Source: Gossypium raimondii (taxonomy: Eukaryota; Streptophyta; Magnoliopsida; Malvales; Malvaceae). Taken from it: a stretch of 64,000 bases of DNA. The notes beneath the pieces are model-generated. The model did no database searches and was not told where the DNA came from. It saw only the letters and a list, made by a program, of their open reading frames with translations. A program made the position numbers and the translations under genes. Within the stretch, counting starts at the first letter, position 1, and each line of letters opens with the position of its first letter. This document shows, one piece after another, positions 1 to 12,500 of the stretch. The stretch spans positions 52,051,733-52,115,732 of the forward strand of contig NC_068571.1 of the NCBI RefSeq assembly GCF_025698545.1, given 5' to 3'.

Positions 1-15
1 TTTCAAGTTTGACTT

Positions 16-363
16 CCATGATACAAGAGAGGCCTTGTATTAAGAGTAATACAAGTCAGATTGTATTTTTCCGTTTTTACTCAAAAAAATAACTAAATTA
101 ATCTTTGAACATTAATTCAAAAGGTAAACTTGTCCTTTAGTTGAAAATTTCATCCATTTCCCCTATCAAACTGGCGTGGTTGACAAAATAACCAAACAAT
201 TTCACATGGTTACTCACTATGTACAGGAATCAGTTTTTAGTCGTAGAAATGTATAGAACTTTTAATGGAATAACCTGTTTGATTTTTTATTTAACATATA
301 GGGACTAATTTGCTATTTTTTAATAGGGTTAAAATGTAATCCCACTTCCCTTGTCTAGACTAT
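16..363. repeat. Foldback MITE, family M1, copy 1 (degraded)
   Basis: Degraded copy of a dispersed element seen six times in the window. The left end carries the family's 'aggccttgtattaagagt' block. The interior has the 'aaatttcatccatttc' block, which recurs inverted in other copies. The right end is poorly preserved. It lies upstream of the OXS3-like exon, probably in that gene's intron. Boundaries are approximate. Confidence 0.65.
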
Positions 364-719
364 GTTTGAGTTTTTGGTTCAAGTTTTATAGGCCATATTT
401 ATTTTGGTCTAGGTGGTCTAGGTCCGGACTGGATATAGATTTGATGGTACTTTCCGGTAATAGTTATTTATGTGTATTATTTATACTTGTAACTTAAAAA
501 CCTTAAATTACTTCTTGAATTTGAATATTTTATTAATTTAATGCCATCAATTACCGTAAACTAAACTCCATTCACTCCCATCTTTTGCTATAAAGCATTG
601 CTTGAATAACATAAAGTGTGTTGTTCTTAAAAGGGTGGTTGTGATTTTTACACATGTTTTGAGGGTTTTTCAATTTCTTATTATTGTGTGTGTGTGTGTG
701 TGTTTTTTGCTTATTTCAG

Positions 720-1158
720 AAAAGGTATATCCAAGTTTTATAATGGCAAATCAAAGTCCTTCACTAGTCTTGTTGATGCTGTCACTGCTTCCTCTGTTAA
801 AGAATTTGCAAAACCGGACAATCCTTATAATAGAAAACGCAAGAACTTATTAACTCGTGGTTCAAAGCGATTAGGCAACTCATATGGAAGTGCAATGGCT
901 TTCGGAACTACTATGAGTAGCTCTGACTTGAACTTGATGTCATCATCACCGTCTAGTTGTCTTCCACCTCTACATCCACAGTATAAAAAATCAACTATGA
1001 TTAGTTCGTCATCGATAGCTGCTCAACCGAATTTGAACCCTCCATGCCGGTCTTTCTCCTTGTCTGATCTACAATTTGTTGTTGCCGCTGCCGCTGCAAC
1101 TCCTAACATGGCTGGTTTGGCTGTTCGTAGTTGCAACAAGGATAAAAAAATGCATTGA
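720..1158 (+). CDS. OXIDATIVE STRESS 3-like protein, last exon (5' part outside window)
   Basis: The reading frame begins after a 3' splice site (polypyrimidine tract containing a TG run, then ttatttcag ending at 719) and runs to a TGA at 1156-1158, giving about 146 residues. The segment RKGISKFYNGKSKSFTSL, followed by KEFAKPDNPYNRKRKNLL, matches the conserved block of plant OXS3/OXS3-like proteins. These are nuclear, chromatin-associated proteins linked to tolerance of metal and oxidative stress. The rest is Ser-rich low complexity, with an Ala run near the C-terminus (FVVAAAAATPNMAG). The exon starts on the third base of a codon, so at least one upstream exon exists. I do not find it between 1 and 719, which holds a MITE and intron-like sequence, so the 5' part is probably left of the window. 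Family assignment is by motif recall. Confidence 0.72.
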
Positions 1159-1670
1159 GTTCAATGGGAAGTTGCCAAAATGTTTACCGTGATTGGTATG
1201 GGAGACTGTCACTTTTATCCCTTCATGCATTTGATTCATCATATCCCTCTGTACTTGTAGTGTTAGGTATACAATGGCCATGCATTCTGATATGTGTAAT
1301 TCCTGTTTGTACTGTTCTCATCTCTTGTTAGATTTGAGATAATGATGAGAATGCTTTATTGTATAATACAAAACGTTGGCCTTTACATGTTACTGAAAAA
1401 CTTTTGCCTTTTCCTTCCCCTATTTATTCACCATTCCTTGTGTTATTTTTTTTGCTGTATAGAGAGTGTGATGGTTTTATAGTACTATGAATAATGGTCC
1501 AGAGTGGCTTGGTGATTGATTTATAAGGGCCACTTGAACTAAGGTTCCTAGGTAATCAGTCACCCTTTATAGAGTTCCTGTTGTGAATCAGACCGGTCAG
1601 ATCACTGCTTCAACTAGTTCACCATTGAACAGAGGATTCGACAATAGCTAAATAAAAGTGTTTTGACAGT
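1159..1670. other. 3' flank of the OXS3-like gene
   Basis: AT-rich 3' UTR and intergenic sequence with several polyadenylation-like A/T stretches around 1340-1370. I see no gene or repeat here. Confidence 0.4.
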
Positions 1671-1993
1671 AAAAGTATCATGGAGGTCTTTGTACTAAGA
1701 GTTGGATTGTATTTTAACCTCTCTACTCAAAACATGGATAAATCAGTCCCTATACATTAGATTAAAGAGTAAGTCCTCTGTTAAAAAATTAATCTATTTT
1801 TATTGTTAAAAATTGGTCCCTGCATTTCAGCATAAAGTACATGTGGCACATCACATGTCAGTATTTAGTCTGTAAGCCATGCTAGTTTTTAACTGTAGAA
1901 ATGAATGAAATTTTTAATAGAATGGACTAATTTGCTCATTTTTTTAAGTAGGGGGCGACTGACACCTCATACAAGTGCCTCCATGGTATTACC
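1671..1993. repeat. Foldback MITE, family M1, copy 2
   Basis: Both ends are readable. The left end has 'gtatcatggaggtctttgta'. The right end has 'acaagtgcctccatggtatt', which is its inverted complement with a few changes. The interior arms are also inverted, so the element should fold back over most of its length. It lies between the OXS3-like and germin-like genes. Confidence 0.8.
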
Positions 1994-2146
1994 GTGTTTT
2001 GACATATGAAATATAAACAGTTTCTCTATGCAACAGTTTTCAGGTTTAGCAACTATTTTTTTTTCTTAGAGATTTGATTGTCAGATATATCAGCTTAGCA
2101 AAAGACAATGGAACTTGAAGAAGGAATACAAAGAAGGACATGGAAC

Positions 2147-2773
2147 TTAACCAGTTCCACCAAGAACACCCTTCAGTTTCTTAACCTGAGCATCATCTAG
2201 GAAGGTAGTCTCCTCTATAATGTTGGAGGGCAAATCATTTCCAAACAAGGCGAAGTCTAGGATTTGAACACCAGGGCTTGGACTACCGAAAGATACATAT
2301 GCCAATACTGGTGTTGTACCTGCATTGATTTGAAAGTACAATAAACCTTGGGGGAAAACCATGATATCCCCAGTTTTAAGAGTTTTGAAGTAAACTTTGT
2401 TGGCAGATGATACGAATCCGGCATCAATTATGCCTTGAATAACAACAATGATTTCCGAACTGTCGGGGTGTGTATGCATAGGCACTACTCCGCCAACAGC
2501 CAAATCCAGACGAGCTATGGAAATGCCGAGTCCGTTAACACCAGGAAACTGAGCAGTGAATGCTGGTGTTACAGCAGCTTTTATGAGGTTTGAAGTGTTG
2601 CCCGCGTGTAGTCCAGAGAAAACGAAATCGTCTACAGTGACTAGTTCAAGCTTCTTGCAAGAGTAACCTGCAAGCCCTTGAGGAGTCTTTAGGTCTGCAA
2701 CACAAAAGTCTAATGCATTGCAGGATGATGATGATAATAAGAAAGAAAACATCAAAAAGATTGGGAGAATCAT
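2147..2773 (-). CDS. ABP19: Germin-like / auxin-binding protein ABP19-type, with an altered metal site
   Basis: Single-exon secreted cupin of 208 aa, the normal family length. The ATG at 2773-2771 is chosen because it opens a hydrophobic signal peptide (residues 1-20, [13 protein letters not shown]...CNA). The in-frame sequence further upstream is 5' leader. The N-terminal Cys pair C24/C39 fits the conserved germin disulfide, and N59-T-S is a possible glycosylation site. Germin box 1 is intact: [21 protein letters not shown] with ligands H100, H102 and E107. Box 2 reads [18 protein letters not shown]. The position normally occupied by the fourth metal ligand (His) is Y146, encoded TAC. The C-terminus ([18 protein letters not shown]) closely resembles ABP19a/b. 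Germin-like proteins act in the apoplast as Mn-binding hexamers, some with superoxide dismutase activity. The Tyr change may alter metal binding here. Confidence 0.93.
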   Translation of the reverse strand: MILPIFLMFSFLLSSSSCNALDFCVADLKTPQGLAGYSCKKLELVTVDDFVFSGLHAGNTSNLIKAAVTPAFTAQFPGVNGLGISIARLDLAVGGVVPMHTHPDSSEIIVVIQGIIDAGFVSSANKVYFKTLKTGDIMVFPQGLLYFQINAGTTPVLAYVSFGSPSPGVQILDFALFGNDLPSNIIEETTFLDDAQVKKLKGVLGGTG

Positions 2774-2814
2774 CTTTGCTACTATGTTTTGAGGCTTGAA
2801 TGGTATGCGTTTCC

Positions 2815-2824
2815 CTTTTATATA
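2815..2824 (-). promoter_or_regulatory. TATA box of the germin-like gene
   Basis: Reads TATATAAAAG on the minus strand, about 42 bp upstream of the ATG. Transcription starting 25-30 bp downstream would give a very short 5' leader. Confidence 0.6.
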
Positions 2825-2890
2825 GATGAGGAAAGTGTGGATATTTTGATGCATATTGCAGTTGGAATTTGGAGATATTCTCATGCACAC

Positions 2891-5800
2891 TATTCTCGTG
2901 GTGATGATATGATGAGACTGATTCTATATGATTGTGAATTACAGGTCACTATTTCATCATAGAACAACAAGAATACTCTTTTAGTTAGGAAAAGAATGAA
3001 ACAGTTGCAATGAGCAACATTGGCATTGGTTCTCTCATCTAGATAGTTGGAGAGACTCAATGGACTTCATCTGCTCTATTTTTTTATGCAATCACATATT
3101 TTGCAAACAATAACCCGAGTTTTTTCGATATATTAGATGATAACATATAAATGCAGCCTGTTATGAAGTCTTAATTAGGAGATGCAAAGGAAAAAGATCA
3201 TTATGGAGAGATTTCAGAAGGTGGTCCTTTGTGCCAATGGTATGTTGGAAGGGAGGAAAGTTATGGCAATAGAAGACATTTTTTTGGGCAAAATATTAAG
3301 GAGGCCCTTGTATTAGGAGTTGGATTGTATTTTGACCCTATACTAAAAAAATGAGTAAATTAGTCTCTTACATTAGATCAAAGAGCAAATTAATATTTTT
3401 GTTAAAAATTTATTTCTACCGTTAAAAATTAATTTTTGTATGCTAGTATGAAATATATATGACACGTCTTTCAATCATGATAATTTTCAATATAGAGAAT
3501 TATGCTTTTTGATATGATATATAGGGATTAATTTGTCTATTTTTTACTAAATGAGATAAAATATAATTAGATTCTTATTGAAGGAATTCTATAATACCAA
3601 TTTTGTTGAGAGCTAAATTGAGTTTATCTAAGCAAAGTGGGTTTGCTTTTTTGCATCAACAAAAGCTAACAAGAATCTTCTAGCTGAGGTAAATAATATC
3701 TTTTTATCTATAAGTGAAGCTAAAGAAGGTCCATAATGCATGAATGTGAAATATGAAATCTTCAGTTGTCCCTTCCTTTAAAGGTGGCAGTAGAGATACG
3801 GTTTTGACAAAGGCTGAAATGTCAGAGGCAGGCCAGTAGCCATCCTTTTTTAACTAGAAATTAGGGCCAGCGGAGTATTCTCTGGTCCTTGCTCAATGAA
3901 AACAAGCTATATTTGTGGTATGATTTTTAACCAAAGAATAGGAGGTATACAATGAAGGGGTGTCACGGTTGGAACCATTTAAGATGGTAGATGAAGTTTT
4001 CAATATGAAAACAGCACATACGTGATCTAAGGGAACCAACTTTTTGAAGTTCTTCCTCCCTCCTATCTAAAAATTTAGAAGCAAAGAGAAAAACCCCAGT
4101 GTCTTGCATCTACTGTTGGTCCAATATTCTATGGACACGAGTATTTATGTATATAAATATAAAGGGTAACTGTAGGTGTTGCCCGAGGATTGAATTTAAG
4201 ATTAATGTCAATTAAAAACTTGAATATAATTTTTTTGTCACTTTAATAGCTGTTCAATCGATGGAAATGAGCTTTTATTTTAGTCTTCAAACGATACTTG
4301 TTTGGTGAAGTTATGATTTTTGATCTCTCCATTATGTTTAAAATCATGATTGACTTTTTAATTTAATATAATTTATTCCTTTTACCTTTAGAATGTCACT
4401 AGTTAATTTAAATAATTAATTATTTTCTAAGATTTTTTTAAACAATGTACCTTTCAAACTATTGTGATGTTATAGATTTTTTGTTAAACTGGGTAACTTT
4501 CAAGATAAGTAGGAGAGTGGTAGTTCACATGGCACTATAGTGTAGAGAATCGCTTGTGGTGGCGTTTAGGTAGAGTTTTTGCATAAGATTTTTTAATGAT
4601 GTAGGAAGGGATATGCATATATATATATATATCTGCAATCAAGTTTCGACACCTCTTGCTCTCAAGTCTTGACACATGTTCGTGTATGTCTTGTTTTCGT
4701 TTGTTCTTTTGTGGACTCAATAATTTTTTTCTAGTTAAGTGGCAATAAGGATGATAACTTGCAATCAAGTGATGATCGGACTTGTGTGAATTTAATGAAG
4801 CTTCTAAGACAATTCATGCAGGGGAGGTCTCAACACCTGTTTTTGGTAAGGTGGACTAAAGGTGTTCAATGTCTCGAGCACATTATGTGCTTGCAAGGAC
4901 TACAATTGGCGAGGTATTGATGGTGAATTGATGTATTAACTATTTAAATTAATTAAAGATATTATAATCAGAATTAAAGTATGGTGAAGGGTAATGCTAT
5001 GCTTTGGCCAAGAAATTAGTCCAGTATCAGTTCTTTGGAGAATGGCCACCAACACACAGATTCATGCCTTGGTTTGTGCAACACGTTGTGGGTTTCTACA
5101 CTTTGTTTAGCCATCTTTTCAGTAATATATTTGATTTTCTTATGGCTTCTTTTTGGGTCTACTGAAAATTTTGATGAAATTGATTTGTGTGTTTTTAATG
5201 GAGGAGGATATATCTAAATTGTTCATTGCAGAAATTTTATAGCTCGTAAGTGTAAGATTGGATTTGATGGTTGCTAGCATGGGGTGATGTTTTTACTTTT
5301 AATATTTTCAATGAAAAATTAAAAATTAGTTTGAATAATTTATGGAATATAAGTTAAAAACTGTTAGTATCAAAATTAAATTAATTTTACTTTTTATTTT
5401 TTTTTCATAAAATTTTCTTTTGAAAATTATTAATGAAAAGGACTGAAATTCTGCCAACAGTTCGTTTTATCAAAGTCTAAAATTCAAAAAAAAAAGATAA
5501 TATGAAAAACAAAAGGGAAATCAAATTATGATAAATAATTTGAAAAATTCAAAAAAATCTAATCAACCGTTACTTATAATGTAGTGGTTGTTGAGGTAGG
5601 GACCCTTTATTTTCCATAGTTTAGCAAATCAAAGCTATAAGCGGTCCAGTGAATCCAATGATGATATAATCTTTTATTCTTACACTAAGTTTATGCCTTT
5701 CGTTGTGGAGCAAAATAGTGCTTTCCAAATGATTTTTTTTAGGATAACCCATCCTCCGTAGAAATTTTTTGTTATTAATATTTTTCGAAGAAATAAATGA

Positions 5801-6586
5801 TTGATTGGTTATTAAACGTATTCCATTTTTATAAGCAAAAATTAAATTTTATATCACATAATCAAAGTACGAAATTAGCAACCACCACGTTATAAAACCC
5901 CCCATTGTTCAAATAACTCTTATCTGCTTTACTTTTCTCTCTTCATTGTTTTTTTTTTTTTTTGAAGGTTTTTCAAAGAACAGTATTATTCATCATTACC
6001 AAAGCATAATGCAAATCTAACTAGAAAAATAACACCCAAAGGCGTCTCCCTCCATGAAATAAACCCTCTATGCAGATAAAAATTTCGGATTCTAAGCTGC
6101 TTCTTTGTTAATTTTATAATAGTACTCAAAATATAATCCAATTCTAAAAGAAAGAATTTACAAAATTGCAAATTATCAATGAGCCAACTTTCTAAAAAGT
6201 TGTAAGTTAAACACGAACTACTACAATTCTCGTGATTACACACACGACTCAATTATTTCAACTTTTGTAATGCTTTGTATTATAATTACACAAAGCATCA
6301 CCTAATTATAGATTACACAAAACATTAATCACATTTTTTTCCATTGCCCGAATTGTCACCGTACTTGACATTCAGAAACAAGTGCAAGGCTTTGATTAGA
6401 ACAATTGTGTTAACAATTGCACTAACTGCAACAGTGATTAAACATCAATTAGAGGTTCTAACATTGAGATTGAATCTTTTTTAAAATAAAATAACACTAG
6501 GGATACAGATGCAATCATCTATAAACAATATCTCATATCCACAAATACAATTAAAATGAACTTTCAATTCATGTTTTTGCTTGATG
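2891..6586. other. Intergenic region between the germin-like gene and the CTR9 3' end
   Basis: AT-rich non-coding sequence. Apart from an M1 repeat near 3.3-3.6 kb and a short AT run at about 4615-4632, I see no gene. An open frame at 5035-5217 was examined and rejected. The last few hundred bases (about 6300-6586) are probably the CTR9 3' UTR and its flank. Confidence 0.5.
3291..3597. repeat. Foldback MITE, family M1, copy 3
   Basis: The left end has 'aaggaggcccttgtattagg' followed by the shared block, and the right end is eroded. Same family as copies at 1671, 45339, 50977 and 60712. Confidence 0.65.
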
Positions 6587-9500
6587 TCAATCTTCATCGT
6601 CGTCAAGCGCATCACCTCCGTTTGCTTTACGATTATCTTCTCTAATTTCTCCATCGCTCTCTTGTAGCTCGGCTGAATTCCCTCTAACAGGACTTGACTC
6701 TGGTCTCCTTTGTACCGGTTCATCATCATCAGATTCTGACCATGCCCTTCTACGTCTTCCTGCACCTGATGAAGGTGCAGCGGCCTTCACAAATAAAAGT
6801 AAACGGTTACAACTCAGGCAACAAAGAATGAAAAAGAACCACAGTATCGTCCATATCTATATATACAAAATATGTGCGCTCTTCCTTTGTATGTTAATAG
6901 TTTGGCTGAAATAATAACATACTAACTGGAAACAAGCCAACAAAGTCTTGTCAATTGGGTAGGTTGGTTAGGTTGAATTTTAATTGAGTCAATCTAAATT
7001 GGATCAAGTTTGGACTTCAAAACTTTCGGATCATTTCAGGCTTAGATAAGTTTTGGGTTTGAGTCATTTCAGGTTATTTCCGAGTTTAGGTCATTGTTTT
7101 TACAGGTCGGGTCATTTCAGAGTGTTTGTTTAGGGTTATTTCTGGTTTAAGTTGGAAGGGTTTAGATTGTTGACTTTTTATGGTTGTATTGGATTCAGGC
7201 CAATCGGGTTGAGTTTTTGGGTTCGTGTTAGAATTGATGAGCCTACTCTAACACAATGGGCATGCTAAAAGAATCATCTCTTCGAAATTTCGTTTAACAA
7301 CCTAAGGAAGCTAAAGCAATTCATCTAAAAACTACAGCAATGCGCAAGAATATTTTAAATTCTAATCTAATAATTCAATTAAATGAAGGCACAAGCATTG
7401 AAAAAATGGGATTAGATTCTAAAATATGACGTTAGATGCCAATAAGCGAAAAAAGTGATAAAAAGGTTACCGTCTCATCCTCCATATCGGAATCTTCTAA
7501 TCCGGCTGCAGCAAGAAGATCTTGAGCATTTTCACCATTGTCGTCATCCTGATCATTCATTCGAGTTGTGGATTCTCGATAGTTCCTGTTGGCATCTTCA
7601 TCCTCCATTTCTTCCCGATCATCCATCATGTCAGGTTCCTCATCATCTCTCTCGTAACGTGATTTGTTTTTATCCTTCTTTCTCCTCTTTCCACCTTTTC
7701 TTCTCCTCTTCTCACTATGGCCACCCTCTTCATCATCAATTTCAGACCTTTCCCTTCGCCTCGACCCAGGGTTGCTACTCTTCCATTGCTCCTGAAGATG
7801 GTAGCAGACAAACAAATCAAACAAAGCTCTTTGAAATCAAATAGCCCTTTTCTTCATATCAAGGCAAGCAAAATATGTTGTAAGATTTCCGCACATAACA
7901 CGCATGGCTCAAGTTTTAGTGTCTCCATAGCCAAAAAAAAAAAAAAAACGAAACTCCTCGGGCAAGAACTTTATTTCTGGCAACAAAATATATGTTGTGG
8001 ACAACTTTTTATTGCAAATAACTGATCAATCAGTAAAAGCAAAACAAGGAGAGAAGGAGTAAGTTCTGAAATCTGATAAACTTGTTTTTAGTTTTACCTT
8101 ATACTAGCTTCAGGAAGAAATAAAATCATATTGCTAAATCAAATATCTGCAATAGTTCAAAATCTAAAACTAATTGATAGACCGTAGATAAAATCTTGCC
8201 TGTACACGCTTAAAATGTTCCTCTGCCTGCTGGAGCCTTTTCTGCTCATCTTCCTGTTTTCTTCTCTCCAACTGTTTTGCAGCAAAAAGTAGTAAGCAAA
8301 AATAAGCGGAAAAATATTCACATCATGATAATCATAGATGTACAAAAGGATAAATCAAGTTTACACATGCTGACCAGATATTTTCTTTGCTCTTCGGCCT
8401 TACGACGGGCTTCCTCGGCCAATGCAAGCTGACGAGCTGCTTCTTGTTTCTGCCTGTTCTGCTGCTCTTCACGTTCAGCGGCTTCCCGGTGAACTTTTGC
8501 AGCTTCAAGCAAGTGCTTGCAATATTCAACATGGGTGTTAATCTTCTTCTCATCAAACCCATGAAGATGAAGGTTTGATGCAGCAGATAATTGACTAAAA
8601 ATGCGAACAGCATTCTCTAGCTCTGCAACTGTTGAACGAACCTGTAATAATGTGAAAAGGGAATATGTTTAGACAGTGTATTGATCTCTTTTTGTCCACT
8701 GCAGCCAGTTGTAAACAACAATATCATTCCAATAGATCTCAATTAATGAATGATGATATGGATCACAAACTAGCCACATTTCAACTACACTAGGACAAGA
8801 TAAAAAAATTGCACTACACAATTTAGAACCATTTGTTCTGCATTTTATAAAACACCCAAATTCCCAGTAGTATCAAAAATGCAGATCGTAGGCAGAATCA
8901 AATTGAAAATATCTTACTGTCTTTTATCAACATATGTTTAACTTCTACAAAGAATATCTGTGTATATACTTTCTTACAAGGTTTTCGCCAGTCACAACAC
9001 TCCAAGCTCATCTCTCCGCCATAGGAACACCTGGTTTTTTTACCTAAAGGATGCATTTCCGCATGATTGGAACTTGTACTGTTAATGGGAGAGGACCGCT
9101 TCAAACTACCTATTAGCCATTTATATTACCATTCCTTACTACTAATTCTAAATAATGATACGCACACACAACTGTTGTTTAAAGATACAAGGCAGTATAA
9201 CAGTATCTCTCATGACCTGCACAGCCATTTCATAAAGAAACTTCCCCCAAGGGATGAGTATTGGCGAAAGAAAAAAGAAATTGATATGATTTTGATGAAA
9301 CAACCTCATCTGCAGTCCTCTTTTCCTTCTGTAGTGTTGATGTTGAGAATTTCTGCATTGCTACTCCTGCATCAAACCGTAATGTGTAGTTTGAAGGAGC
9401 TAAGTGGATGGCTCTCAATAAAGTTTTCTTGCATTCTTGCCATTGTTCAGCTTCATAATGCGTCCTAGCTAAGTATAGAAGAATTTGGGAGTCCGTATTA

Positions 9501-12500
9501 TAATAGAACTTCCGCAGGCAATTTTGATACTGCAAGATAGCAAGAATTATCACTTACAGTGGTGCAAAAGATCAATGTATAAAAAAAAGGGGGGGACAGC
9601 ATTTTAAACCGGTAACTCACCATTTTTACAGCCAAAGCAAAATTTCCTTGAGCGAAGAAAATATGAGCCAAGTTTATCCATACATCTGGCATTTGGACAA
9701 AAACGCTCCCACTTGCACCTTCTTGGACCTAGAATAACTGTAGCTATATTACAAAATTCTTAATTTATGATACATGCATAATGACGAGACAAATTACAAG
9801 CCCAGACCTGAGTAAAAATATCTTTTGAAACATCAAACTGGCCTTTTTCTGCCAATACTACTGCAGCACCATTAGCAGCATATAAATTATCTGTATGCTG
9901 AACAAGGACCTGTACGGTATGTGGATACATCAGTTGCAGCCAAATTTATTCATAGCATGTTGTCAAAATAAAAACAATTAGCAAAAAAAAAAAGGAATTT
10001 AAAGATGAATCCAGGTCAGCACAAGGATATCAGAAGTTTAGATCCATTGGCAAAATGATTTAGTTTAAAGAAGAAAACCGGTATTTCAGAGGAACTCTAT
10101 CATTCAGAAGAAATTACAATCCTCATCAATTCTGCATCTTCTAGTAGAATTGTACATATTCTTTTTGTTCCCGTCTAAGAGGTGTTTCTAAAGTTGTATA
10201 ATGACAGACATCTCCCAGAAAGAAAGAAAAAAAAAAAAAGGAACGGATTGAAATTATATGTAAATGGAGAGGTCTCTCCAATATGGTAATTGAATGTTTG
10301 AGCTTTCAACTTAGGGTTAACCTGTAGTCAGAAAGGTCACAAACTTCTCTTACATGAGATAGTTTAATAGTGCACAATTGTTACTACTCTCCAATATGGT
10401 AATTGAATGTTTGAGCTTTCAACTTAGGGTTAACCTGTAGTCAGAAAGGTCACAAATTTCTCTTACATGAGATAGTTTAATAGTGCACAATTGTTACTAC
10501 CTTATCCATTAATATTCTGCTGCCTTAAAAGTCAAACTGAACAAAGCAATTGTAACCCGTAAAATTACATTCCAAAAAAAATATATTCACCACTATATTA
10601 ATTAACAAATCTATTCTGGTCCTATAATTGGAATATATGCATACATGAAACAAAATTTCTTCAGAAATTTGAAGATATCAAGAATCGTTACTATTGAGAT
10701 ATTTTATACTGCACAATTATTACTATCTGATCCATTAACACTGTTCAGGTAATTATTAATACTTATATGCTACCTTAAAAGTCAAACTGAACAAAGCAAG
10801 TTGTCACTGGTAAAATTACATTCTAAACAAACAATATTCCATTATATTAATTGACAAATCTATTCTGATCCTATAATTGGAAATTTGGAATATGTGCATA
10901 CATACAACAAAATTCTTCAGAAAATTGAAGATTTCAGAATCTTTAGTAGAATCATATATTAAAAGAAAGTACATCAAAATGGCACCTAACAGAGAAAAGA
11001 TGGTAAAAAACACGTACTCTTGTATATAGTTCCTTGGCTTTTTCCAAATGGGTAGCTTCCAACTTGGGATTTCTTTTCTCATTGCGAATTGCTGCAAAGT
11101 AGTTCCAGTTCCCCTATAAAATATCAAATAAGCATATCAGATTTAGATATTGTTTTGAAAACATCTGACCGTGAAAAGAGAACAGAAAAAAAAATGCCTT
11201 CTCATAATGATAATGAGATGCAAACTAATCAATTTAAACCTTGGAAAAGCATTGCCTGTAGTTAGTTATTAATGGAATACATAACTGTTGAGAACTGGGT
11301 AAAATGATGGCAAGTTAACAGAAGAGGAATTCAGTAATTCAGAAGTGAATGCTTACACACCAGAGAAAGAATAGCATAAGAATCCTTCCCATCGGTTGCA
11401 TCACTAGCAGAACGCAATGTTTCCTTTGCTTTAACCCAGTCATCATTCTTAAGCTCCAAATCACCAAGCATGGATAATGCATTGGGGCATTTGTCATTCA
11501 CCTTCAGTGCCTCATTAACCTACACTTATAAAAGTTTTAATTATTATCAAACAAACATGTATATAATAAGAAAAGAAAATAGAAGCTGAGATTTTTCAGT
11601 TAATAACAACCAGTTCAATGCTTAATTGAAGATTATTTCGAGCTTTTGCAATGGCAGCAAGCCTCAGATAAGCATCAATGTAGTCTGGATACTGTCAAGA
11701 AGCAAAGGAACAAGCTTGTTAAAAAAATAGAGAGTGCATGCAAAGTGCAAACCAATAAAGCAAAGGAAAAACAAGGAAAAGATGATATGTGATCATGTTA
11801 TCAGTTTATAACAAAAAAAATGGCATTTGTTCAACCACAAGATAATTTAAATAATCAAAAATGCAAAAAATCTATAGAAGTCTTGGAGATATCCTGAAGA
11901 AGAAGGGTAATCAGGGATATTTTCTTAATGGGAGATATTTTGAGTCTGCAAACATATTATAGCTTTAGATCATGCCAGAAGCAATGGGTAATTTGAACTG
12001 TGTTAAAGTTTCTAACCTAAAACCAATTGGTAATATCAGGTTCAGGGGCCCCCTTTAATATTAGGCCATAGGAAACTCAGTACTTAATAGATGTGGGACA
12101 ATACCACCTAACAAACTGCAACAAATCAGCTGTCTTTAAGCCAACTATCAAACATAACCAAAAATGAGATTTCCCTCTAATTCAAACGGTCCCTTATAAT
12201 TAACTACAACTAGTCAAATAAATGCTTTTGCCCAATAACCTTTTCCAACTGCAACTTAACCCCTATCGTGGACGGGAGTTTGAGTAGAAAAGACAAGTGG
12301 CGAATTTGCAGATGATACCTTGAATAATATCAAGCGATATAATATGTTTGCAATTCCTGTGTTATGCAGCTGCTCATGTAATCTGGCAAGGTTAAATACA
12401 ACTGTTACTTTATTCCAGGGTAGTTCCACAGCAAGACCATCTTCCTCAAGTCGATGGAATACTTGCATATCCTTGTAGTCCAAGATGGACGCACTGGCTT

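Noticed and set aside
2774..2890. In-frame N-terminal extension of the germin-like protein
   Set aside because: The signal peptide starts at the ATG at 2773, and the TATA box lies within the extension.
4535..4768. Minus-strand frame of 77 codons
   Set aside because: No recognisable motif; overlaps an AT dinucleotide run.
5035..5217. Open frame of 60 codons with a hydrophobic middle (LCLAIFSVIYLIFLWLLF)
   Set aside because: Isolated, AT-rich, no conserved motif, splice context or promoter. Hydrophobic T-rich frames arise often in this DNA.
7455..8025. Plus-strand frames opposite CTR9 exon 23
   Set aside because: Antisense shadows of the acidic/basic CTR9 tail; the minus-strand frame is explained by homology and splicing.
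9067..9468. Plus-strand 133-codon frame
   Set aside because: Antisense to CTR9 exon 20 and its intron; no independent support.
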